Shown in pieces: positions 13,001 to 35,159 of a DNA stretch of 64,000 bases. Under the pieces are notes generated by a model. It did not search any database, was not told the origin of the DNA, and saw only the letters and a list, made by a program, of their open reading frames with translations. Source of the DNA: Dendrophyllia cribrosa (Eukaryota > Cnidaria > Anthozoa > Scleractinia > Dendrophylliidae); assembly GCA_024195265.1 (NCBI GenBank), contig JAJLRJ010000005.1, forward strand, positions 31,436,036 through 31,500,035, in the 5' to 3' direction. The position numbers were made by a program, and so were the translations under genes. Position 1 is the stretch's first letter; every line of letters starts with the position of its first letter.

Positions 13001-13257
13001 ACTCTTGGTGAATCAAATATTTGATGAACACGTGACCAGCACCAAATCTTATTAAAATTCAGCTTTTAAATTTAAAACCGGTGGTCTTAAAAAACAAATA
13101 CGTATATGAGAGATTAAATTTCAAAATAGAGATATATAAGACAATTTGGATCTGCGTTTGGGGTTAGTAATGTAATGAGACTGATATCGGAAGTTGCAAA
13201 AATATGAACTTTCAGCTCAATATCCGGGACTTTTCGTTCCCAGCGTCCGTGTCGCGC
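10048..13257. other. Upstream flank of the G-alpha gene
   Basis: No gene is confidently recognised. One - strand open stretch (10838-11029) is listed separately. The promoter of the G-alpha gene should lie near the right end, but I see no convincing TATA box or initiator to mark it. Confidence 0.4.
10838..11029 (-). other. Possible unassigned exon
   Basis: On the - strand an acceptor-like TTTACAG precedes a ~62-codon open stretch with coding-like residue content (…ESEQYQRLALLFKGRFELEL…). It ends at a TAA that overlaps a donor-like GTAATA. I recognise no family and no neighbouring exons, so it may be chance. It is recorded because it is less biased than other short frames nearby. Confidence 0.15.
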
Positions 13258-13370
13258 ATGGTTTGCTCAGTGTGCGGGCGTGGTTCTGGTTGGTTGTTTC
13301 GATGAAAGCGAAGTCGAAGCGCCATAGTTCCTAGGAAAACCGGATAAAAACGTTCATGGCGAAGTCGTGA
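13258..13370 (+). promoter_or_regulatory. Short upstream reading frames before the G-alpha start
   Basis: Three small ATG frames precede the main start: 13258-13305 (15 codons plus stop), 13302-13334 (10 codons plus stop) and 13356-13370 (4 codons plus stop). If transcription begins upstream of 13258 they are uORFs that could lower initiation at 13538. The transcription start is not visible. Confidence 0.35.
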
Positions 13371-13537
13371 GACATTTTAACACATGTTTCTTGGGAATAA
13401 ATAGCCCCGAGAATCGGATCGCAACTCCTGGGCTTCCCTCCGTGGAATACACATTTGCCGGACTGTGAAAGTTCACACGAAAAGGCCGAGCGTTCGCGAG
13501 AGAAGGTTGAATTTTCGAACTCTTTCGTAATATCAAC

Positions 13538-24355
<10,818 letters not shown>

Positions 24356-25810
24356 ACTGTACAGGGCCTTACCGTTGGTGAGTACATTTTTTTTATATTA
24401 GCGTACATAACAGGCCCTTTTTACGGCCAACGAGCTCGAGGAGCAAGCAAGTGCAGAGCATGAGTCACTTGCCTTCAGGCCAGCACCCTGCAAAAAAGTG
24501 CCTGTTGCAGTAAAAATTGGTTCTGGTGACATGTTTTTGTTTCTGACATGTTGGGTTAAATTTCTTTACATCTCAAATACAGACCATATCTATACGGAAT
24601 ATGGAACACAGGCTGTATTATGTTCAACAGTTGTCACAAGCTTCCAACTGTGTTGTTTTCAAATAAAGCAAAGTTTATACCACCCATTATCAGTGCTCAA
24701 CCTTAACTTTTTAACTTACTAGTCCTTGGGCTAGTGAGGTTTAAAATTTACTAGCCAACAGGCATCACCTGGTAGCCAAGCCTTATTTGACTGGGCATGG
24801 CTAACTCTTTATCATTAAATAGTTGCATTTCTTTCCTTTCAGGTCTGGCAGAAAGTATTTGTACAAAAGATGTCCTGAAGACTAGTTTTGTGTACAGACC
24901 TTGACAGATGTTTTTATAAGAATGTCCCATAAAAATTCTCTCTACCCTAAGTAGATGGCCTCTTGCAATCAAGGAATTGAATAATATCATACACACCCAA
25001 ATATGAACTACTTTACCGCATCAGGCTGGTGTGAGTAACAGTGTAGGCAGTGAAGGCCTCCAAAGAGGTTTTAGAGTTGTAAAAAGAAACGCCAGCCTAA
25101 CTAATTTAATTTCAGAAATTGATATCTCGAGGTGAAGTAGTAAAAGAACTTGACACCATTGTTTTGTATGTTAGTTAAGCTTGTAATTATTAAAGCATAA
25201 AGTCAATAATGTGGCTTGATTATCGTTGAAAATGATGTCCGTGATCTATTACGCTTTTATGGAAAAAGCTAAAATCATAATGTTTAAGGGACAAACTTCT
25301 GCAGAGATTTTTGTTGAAACTGGGTGAGTTAGACCGTTCAGGTCAGAAAGAGAGAGTAGAGAGGTGGTTCTGTTAGCTTTTAGGGCAGAAAATCCTCTCT
25401 GAAGAGGTAGTCTGGAAAGTACCAATCTTTACTAACAATATTCAGAATTGTCACGAGACTCGCTATGTCGAGAAGAGATAATGTCTGAAAGCGCCATATT
25501 TGGTCCTTACGAAATGTCACGCAAGCATTGCGTGATGATCCATTAATGGCTGCGAGCGACGTTGAAATAACGGACCAAGCGATGTTTTTACATTACTACG
25601 GTTGTGTGCAGAAAATCTCACTATGTTAATTAAATGATGATATTAATGTTATTTACTTGCTGCTGTTATAATTCAAAAGGAACTTATCTGTATATTAGGG
25701 ATCTTGAATGATTTGACAAGATCAAGAGACTATTATTAAAAGGATGATTTTAAAGACTGCTTTTGTTGTTGTTCATTGGCTTGTATTATACATCAATGCG
25801 AATAAATAAA
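24356..25810 (+). other. Gi alpha 3' UTR region with a possible UTR intron and poly(A) signals
   Basis: A strong donor GTGAGT at 24378 and an acceptor after a pyrimidine tract (AG at 24841-24842) suggest a 3' UTR intron. Candidate poly(A) signals are ATTAAA at 25189-25194 and AATAAATAAA at 25801-25810. Which is used cannot be told from sequence. Confidence 0.45.
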
Positions 25811-25940
25811 GAAAAATGGTTAATTTTGAGCTCAGTTTTAAGCTTAACATTAACCATCTTTCTTCCTTTATTACCACACAGGAAGCTCTCGACATAGCTG
25901 ATCCTTGTGGCATGCAGGACGCATCACATATGAACCTAGT

Positions 25941-26348
25941 AAATAGTCCTTTTTACAGTTGTGTGCTTGGTGACCTTGCCTTTGAGTGGAAGCGAGGCTG
26001 GAGGTGACCTTGCTTTGATACAAACCTTTCGAGTAGTACTGTAGCTCTTCCAGACCTCTAATTTTATTGGCCCCGTAGTACTGTAGCTTCTATTGTGTTT
26101 AGGTCTAGGGCTATTGTTTGTGTTGTTTAACCTATTGTTTCGTTAACCAGTCACTGAGCTTGTTTGGAAAGGTACAGTCTCTCCCAACCTTTCTGCCTTT
26201 CATATGTTAATAATGCTTTTCTCATGCTAACTAGTTAAATTTACATCTGAAAAGCTCCAACGTCTGTATCAAAGCAAAGTCACCTCCAGCCTCGCTTCCA
26301 CTCAAAGGCAAGGTCACCAAGCACACAACTGTAAAAAGGACTATTACC
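25941..26348. mobile_element. MITE with ~80-bp terminal inverted repeats
   Basis: Arms at about 25941-26020 and 26267-26348 are near-perfect complements (AATAGTCCTTTTTACAGTTG outermost). They are flanked by ACCTAG on each side, a likely 6-bp target duplication. It is non-coding and lies just beyond the Gi alpha poly(A) region. Confidence 0.75.
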
Positions 26349-26374
26349 TAGCTTGCCACGTAGGCAAGTTGGTT

Positions 26375-26527
26375 CCCAGTAGGTTTGTTGGTTAGAGCGC
26401 CCGACCGGTTCCCAGAAGGTCATGAATCCGATTCTAAATTAGCCCTCTGCCTCCCCAGCATGTGCAAAATAATTTTTAAGCGAAAAATGAGGCAAGGAGG
26501 GTTAATTAAACTACATCATTATTATTA
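26375..26527 (+). repeat. Degenerate tRNA-derived SINE
   Basis: TTGGTTAGAGCGCCCGACCGG resembles a tRNA D-arm and anticodon arm and is followed by CATGAATCCGATTC, a poor B box. The sequence ends in an ATT-rich tail. It is a short, decayed SINE candidate. Confidence 0.4.
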
Positions 26528-26556
26528 AGTGGCCATGGCGACGTGCCCACTTCATA

Positions 26557-26729
26557 ATTCTCTATTTTCGAATTGCGCATAATACACTTTGTTTGCCCCC
26601 CAAATTATGCATAAACTATTGTTTGTAAATGCTCTTGGGAGGACTGCATATTCCCAAGAGCATTTTAAAACAATAGTTTATGCAAAATTTGGGGGCAAAG
26701 TGAATTATGGGCAATTCGAAAATAAAGAA
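26557..26729. mobile_element. Foldback MITE, copy 1 (TA family)
   Basis: Ends ATTCTCTATTTTCGAATTG and CAATTCGAAAATAAAGAA are inverted, and almost the whole 173-bp unit folds back. The family also occurs at 28183-28362. The left flank is TA; the right flank has drifted. Confidence 0.75.
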
Positions 26730-27216
26730 TTGCAATTGGTTTTCCTGGGTTACTCGCTTTTCGCGCTGCTAGTTTACTTTTTTCTGGGTGACACGCCCAT
26801 GTTCGCTTTTCGTGCGGCCAGCTTAACGTAACGGATGTCCGGTTTTTTACGGCCACTCAACACACCGGATATCCGGCATAACCTAAATATTGACTTATTT
26901 TAAACAAGCAAAATAACGTTATGGAATTGTCACACCAACTTCAACACTACACTTACATCACTGTGAAGGACGAATTGGTGGTTTCCTTTTGGTAGCCTTC
27001 GATATAGAACAATCAAAAGTACAAACGTGGTTAACACGAAGGCGAACTAAGTGCGAAGAATAATATAAATTGTTGACCTTGGGCTTCTTTAACATTATCA
27101 TTTTTGCTTAAAGAGCATAAATGTCCCTTACTCTTGCCGGTCATAACATCCTTTCCCCGATATATAGGTCCAATTGCTGCGTAAGCCTACCGTACATTTT
27201 CGTATTTATAGTTTAA

Positions 27217-27667
27217 GTAATGCTCCACTTAAGAACGATAGCAAACTTCATTGTTCTGCGGCATTGGCTCTTTCCCACATAGAACATCTGTGATTTCAAG
27301 AATAGAGGAGGAGCTGATGGTTAATAATTATATTTCATTATAAAAATAAAGAAAATCTATTTGCGTCAAATAAATTTTAGGAAATGTTCGTGCTTAACCA
27401 GTCAGAATAGCAGAAGACAATAGCTAATAATTTTGCTTCTTTGATGAAGTTCCCCAAATACAATATCTTTTAAAGATTGCATGTTGTGCGATTGGGTCTC
27501 AAATTACTTGAAACCTTAAAAAAAATTAGACAAAATGCACCTTGAACCTTAACTTTTTAGCGGTTTTTTAGTCTAGGCCAATGAGATCACTAGTTGTAAC
27601 AATGAAAAAAGTTGACATTCCATCGTGCATTGCCGTTCAGCGCTATCCTCCTTATGCGGATCATTAC
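27217..27667 (-). mobile_element. TTAA MITE, GTAATGCTCC family, copy 1
   Basis: About 450 bp in reverse orientation to a close copy at 47373-47822. Ends are GTAATGCTCCACTTAAGAAC and AGGATAAGCG-type complements. The left flank is TTAA (27213-27216); the right flank reads TGAA. Confidence 0.7.
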
Positions 27668-27754
27668 TGAAATTGTTTAGAAATAGGAGTTACTTTTTTG
27701 TAGAGTTCTTGCAAGGTTAAGCAGTAAAAGATTTATCGATCGCAACGATAAGCA

Positions 27755-27950
27755 TAGCATAGCGGTATGGCACGGAGTTCCCGATGTCATGGCTACCGGA
27801 CTGTGCCGTCATTGGTCTGGGTGGGTGGGGTGAAATCATACATGGACTGAAGCGGCTGCTATTTGCGCCTTATATGCTGACGTCCGATCTCACCTCTCTG
27901 GTCCTCCGTAATTCAGCTTCTCGCTGCAATGGAGGAAGTGGCACCAGTAT
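27755..27950 (+). repeat. Partial SINE body
   Basis: GGTGGGGTGAAATCATACATGG and CTGACGTCCGATCTCA-type text reappear in the 3' part of the SINE at 28365-28640. No tRNA head is present here. Probably a truncated copy of the same family. Confidence 0.35.
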
Positions 27951-28032
27951 GTTTTTTTTATATTGTTTATTTATCTTAAAAATTTATCGACAATTCTTCT
28001 CAATACCTGTGTTTTTACTGTGTTTTACCGCC

Positions 28033-28640
28033 GTCTGGTTTGCTCAGTTGATAGAGCGCCAGTCTGCAGAGCGGGAGGTCGCGGGAGGTCACGGGTTCAA
28101 ATCCCGGCCGGACAACACTCAGGGTCTTAAAATACGGCTGAGGACGAAGGTGTTGCCTTTGCTATGAGATATGCAAACGGTAATTCTCTATTTTCGAATT
28201 GCCCATCATACACTTTGTTTGCCCTCCAAATTTTACATAAACTATTGTTTTGAAATGCTCTTGGGAAAATGCAGTCCTCCCAAGAGCATTTACAAACAAT
28301 AGTTTATGCAAAATAATTTGGGGGCAAACAAAGTGTATTATGGACAATTCGAAAATAGAGAATAGACCTTCACGTGGCTCGGATGACCACGTAGAAATGG
28401 CGGTCCCGTCTCCGATAGGACGTAAAAGAACCACTGAGGACGTAACAAAACTCTGGCTGTGACCACCCTCAGTGCCATACATTGTTCATGGGTGGGGTGG
28501 GAGAGATGAGATCAACAATGGACCGATAGCGGCTGCCTGAGGCGCCTTCATAAGCTGACGTCCGATCTCATTCTCGTAACTGTATGTAAAGCGCCATGAG
28601 ACACGTGATATGTGCGCTAAATAAGTCATCCATCATTATT
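28033..28640 (+). mobile_element. tRNA-derived SINE, split by a MITE
   Basis: The head at 28033-28114 resembles a tRNA: GTCTGG pairs with CCGGAC, a D-arm lies in GCTCAGTTGATAGAGC, a CTGCAGA anticodon loop (GCA, Cys-like) follows, and a B box sits in GGGTTCAAATCCC. A 10-bp duplication (GCGGGAGGTC twice) shows it is not a working tRNA. The body runs to 28180, is interrupted by the foldback MITE at 28183-28362, and resumes at 28365 with GACCTTCACGTGGCTCGG. It ends near a CATCATTATTAT tail. Pol III promoters and ATT tails are known SINE traits; rejoining the halves is inference from the clean TA flanks. Confidence 0.65.
28183..28362. mobile_element. Foldback MITE, copy 2, inside the SINE
   Basis: A 180-bp palindromic unit with ends ATTCTCTATTTTCGAATTG and CAATTCGAAAATAGAGAA, bounded by TA at 28181-28182 and 28363-28364. 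TA duplication fits Tc1/mariner-type transposition. It separates the two halves of the SINE. Confidence 0.8.
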
Positions 28641-29648
28641 ATAGCAGTCCTCATCACCGCTTGTTTTAAATAGTACAATACAAAGAAAGTTTCCTATCGA
28701 AAGGATTTCAACTCGGTAAACCATATGCATTTGAATTTGTTCTGAGTTTGAGAAAGCAACGTGTCAATTCATGACACGCAACGAGACTGTCCCCTGAAGG
28801 TCACAACAAAAATTTAACGCATTACGTCATCCAGTTCTCTCTTATTTTACACAATATGCATATTTATGTAACGCTTAGACATGTTTTTTTGAAAATGCAA
28901 CGTTTTCCGCGAAATAAAATTTACTTTATTTTAACTTTTACAAATGAATAGTTCAAACGGCGCACTTTTGAAGCGGGCTACTTGTTTTAAAAAAAGAAGC
29001 TGTACACAGCTTGAACTCGTGGCGTCTTTTATAACCCATTGAAGTATTTATTCCCGAGTGTTTTGAGTGCTTTTACGGAGAAACATAAAATTATGTCTGA
29101 AAAGTAAGACTACATTCAGTAGCCGACATCTGAAACCACGATCGCTAACTGAAAAGCAAGTGATATAAAACACAGTTCACCATTCAAATCCTTTCATTAG
29201 GAACCATTTCTTTCCATTATACAATTCAAAACAAGCACTGTACGGAGGTATTCATGGAACAGGTATTCAGAAGAATCGGTTATGAAATTTAGATAAAAAC
29301 TTGAACCTTGAATGCTATTTTCGGAATACAATGCAAAATACAAATATAAAATACTACCTATCTTGAGAATGTTCTAGGACATGTGCATCACGCAAAATCT
29401 CCCCTTATGTTTCGTTATTCGCTTTAGCAAAGTGAAAAAGACACAAAATAATGTTTTCCTCACTTCTTGAGACAACTAAGTGACCTGATCTCAGTCTTAA
29501 ATGACGACATGAGCTTTACATGACAATAATATACTATAACTATCTGTCTGAACGCTAAAGCACACTTTGGCTGTGTACTTACGAGGACTTCTAGTGTGAC
29601 CCTTAAAAAAATCTTACCCTCAAAAGTTAGCATTTTAAAACTCTTTGT
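28641..29648. other. AT-rich interval, nothing recognised
   Basis: Intergenic sequence between the two host genes. No exon, RNA gene or element terminus is recognised. Confidence 0.5.
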
Positions 29649-32085
29649 TAGCCGAGCTGGCCCGGTTTGCCGAGATCACAGCACGCCTGTTAAACGCATC
29701 AAAAATCAACTTTGCAATTATATGACAACCGGGCCAGCCCGGTTAGCCGGGATCCCGGTATCGCGATGCCAGGATCCCGGCTAACCGGGCTGAAAAATTT
29801 CCATGTAATCGCGTTTACCGGGCCAGCCCGGCTTACCGGAACAGCACAAAAATTTGCCTCTGAGCAAACCTGCTCGTCTGTAAATGGCCCTTTTTCTCTA
29901 TAAACGATAAAGTGGTTCACAAGAGTGCGTAAGCACGAAGTAAATGAGCTAAAATGCAGAAAAAATCCTTAATTAAAACATTCTACGCTTTGCGCCATTT
30001 TCAAAACAACAACTTTAGGCCAAAACCGTTGATGCTAAATTTAGTTGTCGCCCGGGCTGGCTCGCTTCATGTAATACCGGGCTGAAAGTCATCTCGACAA
30101 AATGGACCATCTCGGCTAACCGGGCCAGCCCGGCTCATATAATCGGGCCCTTAAACGCAGCAAAAACTCAATTTTGCGATTCCATGACAACCGGGCCAGC
30201 CCGGTTAGCCGGGATCCCGGCTAACCGGGCTGAAAATTTTCCATATAATCGCGTTCACCGAGCCAGCCCGGCTAACCGGGTCCAAAAAAATTGCCTCAGA
30301 GCAAACCTGCTCACCTGTAAATTGTCCTTTTTCTCTTTAAATGATAAAGAGGTACACAAAAGTGTGAGAGCACAAAGTGAATAATTATTAGCTAAAATGC
30401 TGAAAAAATTCTTAATTAAACCATTCTACGCTTTGCGCCATTTTCAAAACAACTTTCAGCCAAAACCGTTCATGCTAAATTTAGTTGTTGCCCGGGCTGG
30501 CTCGCCTCATGTAATACCGGGCTGAAAGTCGTCTCGGCAAACCGGTTAGCCGGGATCCCGGTATCGCGGCTAACCGGCCTGAAAATTTTCCATGTAATCG
30601 CGTTTACCGGGCCAGCCCGGCTCACCAGGACAACACAAAAATTTGCCTGTGAGCAAACCTGCTCGCCTGTAAATGGCCCCTTTTCTCTTTAAATGATAAA
30701 GAGGTACACAAGAGTGCGTAAGCACGTAGTTAATGAGCTAAAATGCAGAAAAAATCCTCAATTGAAACATTCTACGCTTTGCGCCATTTTCAAAACAACA
30801 ACTTGTTCAGCCAAAACCGTTGATGCTAAATTTAGGGCCCGATTATATGAGCCGGGCTGGCCCGGTTAGCCGAGCTGGCCCGGTTTGCCGAGATCTCGGC
30901 ACGCCTAACAAACGCAACAAAAATCAACTTTGCGATTATATGACAACCGGGCCAGCCCGGTTAGCCGGGATCCCGGTATTGCGATGCCGGGATCCCGGCT
31001 ATAGCCTGGCTGGTTTCCATATAACCGTAACTACCCCGTAACTGCCGTAAGCGAGCCCCCGGTAGCACTGCGGCAGTGACCGGAATGCTACCGTATACAT
31101 ACCGCCGGCAGCCGCAGTTGTGTGTTTCCATTTGTGACCGCATGACCGTGACGAGCTTTTAGCGCGGAAATGGCTGCGATTTGATTGGACAGTTCTAATC
31201 ATGTGTTGTCATAAAAACAATGCAACTCCCCCGGGTTGTCGCCGGTTCCCGCCGGCATGTGTTTTCATTAAAATCTTATCAAGCCTGTGGTGCCGTAAAG
31301 CCGGGGAAAGTTGAACTCAACTCAACTTTCCGGCACAGGGGACATCGTGCCGCCGGTCATCCCAGATGCCGGAACAGAATGTTTCCATTAAAAATAGAAC
31401 TACCGCCGGTGTACCCCAGTGCTACCGCCGGTTCGGCTTACGACAGTTAAGGGTTTGCCGAGATCTCGGCACGCCTAACAAACGCAACAAAAATCAACTT
31501 TGCGATTATGTGACAACCGGGCCAGCCCGGTTAGCCGGGATCTCGGTATCGCGATGCCGGGATCCCGGCTATAGCCTGGTTTCCATATAACCGTAACTAC
31601 CCCGTAACTGCCGTAAGCGAGCCCCCGGTAGCACTGCGGCAGCCCGGTTACGGTTACGGTTATATGGAAACCAGTCTTAACCGGGCTGATAATTTTCCAT
31701 GTAATCGCGTTTACCGGGCCAGCCCGGCCAACCGGGAGAGCACAAAAATTTGCCTCTGAGCAAACCTGCTCGGCTGTAAATGGCCCTTTTTCTCTTTAAA
31801 TTATAAAGAAGTACACAAGAGTGCGAAAGCACGAAGTAAATGAGTTAAAATGCAGAAAAAATCCTTAATTGAAACATTCTAAGCTTAGCGCCATTTTCAA
31901 AACAACAACTTTCAGGCAAAACCGTTGATGCTAAATTTAGTTCTCGTCCGGGCTGGCTCGCCTCATGTCATCTCGGCAAACCGGGCCAACTCGGCTAACA
32001 GGGCTCATATAATCAGGCCCTAATTAGGGCCGGTTAGCCGAGGTGGCCCATTTTGCCAAAATGACTTTCAGCCCGGTGAGATGTC
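29649..32085. repeat. GC-rich CCGGGCCAGCCCGG repeat array
   Basis: At least four related blocks recur (about 29846-30090, 30285-30525, 30630-30830 and 31745-31960). Each has TTTGCCTCTGAGCAAACCTG, TTTCTCTTTAAA-type text, and CTTTGCGCCATTTTCAAAAC. They are separated by palindromic GC-rich units such as CCGGGCCAGCCCGGTTAGCC and GGGATCCCGG on both strands. The pattern looks like repeated insertion or tandem growth of one palindromic transposon family. Nothing is encoded; the GC content stands out from the AT-rich surroundings. Confidence 0.7.
31038..31449. mobile_element. Foldback element nested in the GC-rich array
   Basis: TAACTGCCGTAAGCGAGCCC at 31038 and its imperfect complement ending CTTACGACAGTTA at 31449 frame ~410 bp rich in GCCGG. 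A shorter related palindrome with ends GGTTTCCATATAACCGTAAC lies at 31579-31669. Confidence 0.5.
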
Positions 32086-32179
32086 TTGAATACCGCTCCG
32101 GCTACACGAAGTATATCATACTGCCTTAAAGCAAAACTTAGACCTCGTTGAACCATAAGAGATTAAAAGAATACTACAA

Positions 32180-33640
32180 AGCTAGAAGATAAATGTACTC
32201 AATTCAGCGGATAAAAAACTATTTATAACACACCGATATCGGAAGAAAATTGGCTGCTTTATTTCCAAGCCTTCATTAACTTCGATCAGCATAACGTTAT
32301 TAATGACTTACAAAATCAAGAAGATAGCAAAATGCAATCACGACCCTTGGAATACTTCATTACTGAAAAACGTACAGCTGGAAAAAAATTAAAAAATAAT
32401 AAGTCTCCTTTTTCAGACAAAGTAAAAAACGAAATGATTAAAGCTAGTCTAAAAGAACTTATGCCAATCTATCAGAAACATTTTAATACTATACTGAATT
32501 TAAGTACGATACCTTAACTTAGACTTTGTGCGGTGGTCTTATTTATTGCACCAATATATAAATCTGGTGGAAGAAGTCATCCGTCAAATTACCGTGGGAT
32601 TTGTGTTTCGAGTTGTCTCGGAAAACTTTTTTGCTCTATATTGAATCAGACTTCTCGAGCGTGTCAACTCCCTCAATATACCTCATAATCTCAAAGTTTT
32701 TTTTTTTTACCAAAAAACCGAACAGCTGACCAAGTTCTCTGCTCTACGAGCATTAATAGATAAGTATGTTCGTAATCATCATGAAGATATACGCCGCTTT
32801 GTGAATTTTAGGAATGCTTTTGACTCGATCTGGCAGGATGGTCTCCTGTATAAGTCGCTCCAAATTAATGTCGGAAACTTTTATAAGTTTAGGGATCAAA
32901 AGCCGGTATTCCAAGTCTACTTGTTCCATAAAAATTGTAATAGCCGAACTCGATCTTTTCAATATGAAAGGTGTATGCTAAGGTTGCATTTTGAGCCCAT
33001 TGCTATTTAACCTGTACACCAATGACTTCAAACTCCGATTTGAAAATACTTTATCCGACCCATTCTGTTCTACCAAATGGAACCAAATAAAACTCTCTCT
33101 TATAAGCAGACGATTTAATCATATTATCACGATCAAAAACAGGACTGCAAAATTGTCTCAATGCGTTGTCTTCGTATTGTAGATCGTGGATGTTAACTGA
33201 ACTGATAAATCCTATCTATTAAAGGACATATTCTGTGGTAATCTCCAACTCTTTATCACTCTATATTGCAGTAGCACTAATAAGAATGGAATTTTTGGCC
33301 ATCAATAATAAACTTGTCTTGGCGTTTCTATATTCAAGGTTTCTTATAAATAACTGCTAAGAACGCATCATAAAAATTAATACTGAAACTGACTTCTTGA
33401 ACTAACTACAGCCCCTCCTATATATAAACACACCAGTTTCTTAAGGGAATTCTTTGCAAAACTTTGCACCAAATTCACCAAAACGACGCTTATTTATCAC
33501 AATATTGTTTGCTTGACAGCCAAAAAACCGTTACGAAGCTGTACAAGCCCAGGGCTTATAACCGGGATTTTACGGTATCTTATAGTCAGTTGAAACGGCC
33601 TAACGTTTTCTGCTTTAATTTAACATTTTACGACATGACA
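32180..33640 (+). pseudogene. Decayed LINE reverse transcriptase
   Basis: Across shifting frames the + strand shows reverse transcriptase landmarks in order. They are KKLKNNKSPFSDKVKNEMIK (32380s), NYRGICVSSCLGKLF (32590s), FVNFRNAFDSIWQDGLLYK (32800s), SPLLFNLYTNDF (32990s), and ADDLIILSRSKTGLQNCLN (33100s, with the catalytic ADD). Stops and frameshifts break it throughout, so it is a dead copy. The motif order and the KAFDS-type block fit a Jockey/CR1-like LINE; the exact clade is not certain. No endonuclease domain or poly(A) tail is evident. Confidence 0.8.
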
Positions 33641-33847
33641 AAAACTATTTAACCCTTTAAGCCCCAGTGGTGATCAACATCAAATTTCTCCTTGTAATAT
33701 CAATGCTAAATCAATCAGAGAGGTCATGAGAATTAAGGGCATGATCACCCAAGATTACCTTTCTTGATATTTTAACAACATCTCGTCACCACTTCCAAAA
33801 GAAACACATGACGGCAAAGAAGGAGAAATTTCATTTTGATAATGGGG

Positions 33848-34525
33848 ATTAGAGTGGTTTTACTTAAAGTGCCACTACGACGAAAATTTTTGTATTTCTT
33901 TTCCGCTTTTTTTAACGCAAATGTATCTAATAGGTTTAGACACATGCGAATTGCTATAAATTAGGTCGATATATTCTTACACAGCCCAGAAATAGCTGGC
34001 CGAAAACCCACGAAAATCACGTAAAATCCGTCCGCCATTACTCCGTTCACAAATCTGAGCCCACGTTCTACTGGTTTGCGATCTGGTACATGTGACGTCA
34101 ATGACTCAACACGGTTCCCTCTGGGACACAGACAACAAAGCCAAAAGGCACGTGTTGAGTCATTGACGTCACAAAATCTTTAGGCCAACTCGATCCAACT
34201 CTCAGGATTCGGTCCCGGTCATTTTTGAATTAAGTAATGGCGGCAAGCCGAATTCGAAATGTAGAGTTAAAATAATGGCACTTCTCGTACGAGTTTTAAC
34301 TTGAAACTTCGCAAGGTAAGTAACGAGTACTTATATTTTTAAAATATGAAGAGAACAGAAAATGTATATTTTTTTAATCATAGTGGCACTTTAACCCGTG
34401 AAACACTATCTAACAATAAGTGTGTGATAGTCCAAATTAAACAAAAGAAAACAATGGAATTATAGTATAACAGTGCGTACTATTCTATTAACTATTTACA
34501 CGGGTTAAGTAAAATCACTCTAAAT
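33848..34525. mobile_element. Outer foldback element, interrupted
   Basis: The right end (34499-34525) reads CACGGGTTAAGTAAAATCAC… and is the complement of a left end that begins at 33848 (ATTAGAGTGGTTTTACTTAA). The left end is broken after TTAA by the element at 33868-34390 and resumes as TTAACCCGTG at 34391. Without the insert it would be about 150 bp. Confidence 0.7.
33868..34390. mobile_element. TTAA MITE (AGTGCCACTA ends) with CRE/AP-1-like palindrome
   Basis: A 523-bp unit with ends AGTGCCACTACGA and TCATAGTGGCACT, flanked by TTAA at 33864-33867 and 34391-34394. A perfect 23-bp inverted pair at 34091-34113 and 34151-34173 contains TGACGTCA and TGACTCA, the core sequences of CRE and AP-1 sites. 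It is non-coding. Confidence 0.8.
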
Positions 34526-35155
34526 ACTAATCACCACGATGATAAAGTACATTTAATAATTTTTCAACTACATGAATAACTACAATAAATGAATAGAATA
34601 TGTTAGCATGAGGCAACACGATAATTGATAATCTTAATATATTTCATCTAACGTTGAGGTTTTCCAAAGACTTCCATAAATAAAGCAAAACGTAAGTAAC
34701 GACAGCATTAATAGGATTTAAAAAGTTAACTGGGGATAGACAAAGTGACCTAAAGTTTAGCCCCTCGACTCCTCCGTACTCAGGAGAGGTTTCCTGTATA
34801 TGTATATAACATAAAGTCGTGTAATTTCATAACAATGTTTAACCACTTAATGACTGGTCCCGAAGGAAACAGTGAACTTTGTTTCCCGAGAATCTCAGAG
34901 AAGATTCGATGGTCTGATTCGAGGTCTGATCACGTGCGGTAGCGGGCAACAGTGCACTGTTACCCTCTGACGTCAAAAATGTTGCCCGCTCATGGACGTT
35001 TGGCGGGAAACAGTGTGTTTGTTAGATGTCATGTGACCACGAATCAACCAATGAACACGCGCGTTGTATTGAGAAAAATTCCAGCTATATAACAATGGTG
35101 AATATATAGGCAAAGCGGCGAGGTAAATATCTACCACTCTTCAACTCCACTTCGC
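34526..35155. other. Intergenic stretch, nothing recognised
   Basis: AT-rich sequence with an inverted GGGAAACAGTG-type motif around 34880-35020, suggestive of another repeat whose ends I cannot define. Confidence 0.4.
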
Positions 35156-35159
35156 TTAA

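Noticed and set aside
28033..28114. Functional tRNA-Cys gene
   Set aside because: A 10-bp duplication disrupts the variable/T region and SINE body sequence follows directly.
32180..33640. Active LINE
   Set aside because: Reverse transcriptase motifs are present but spread over different frames with many stops.
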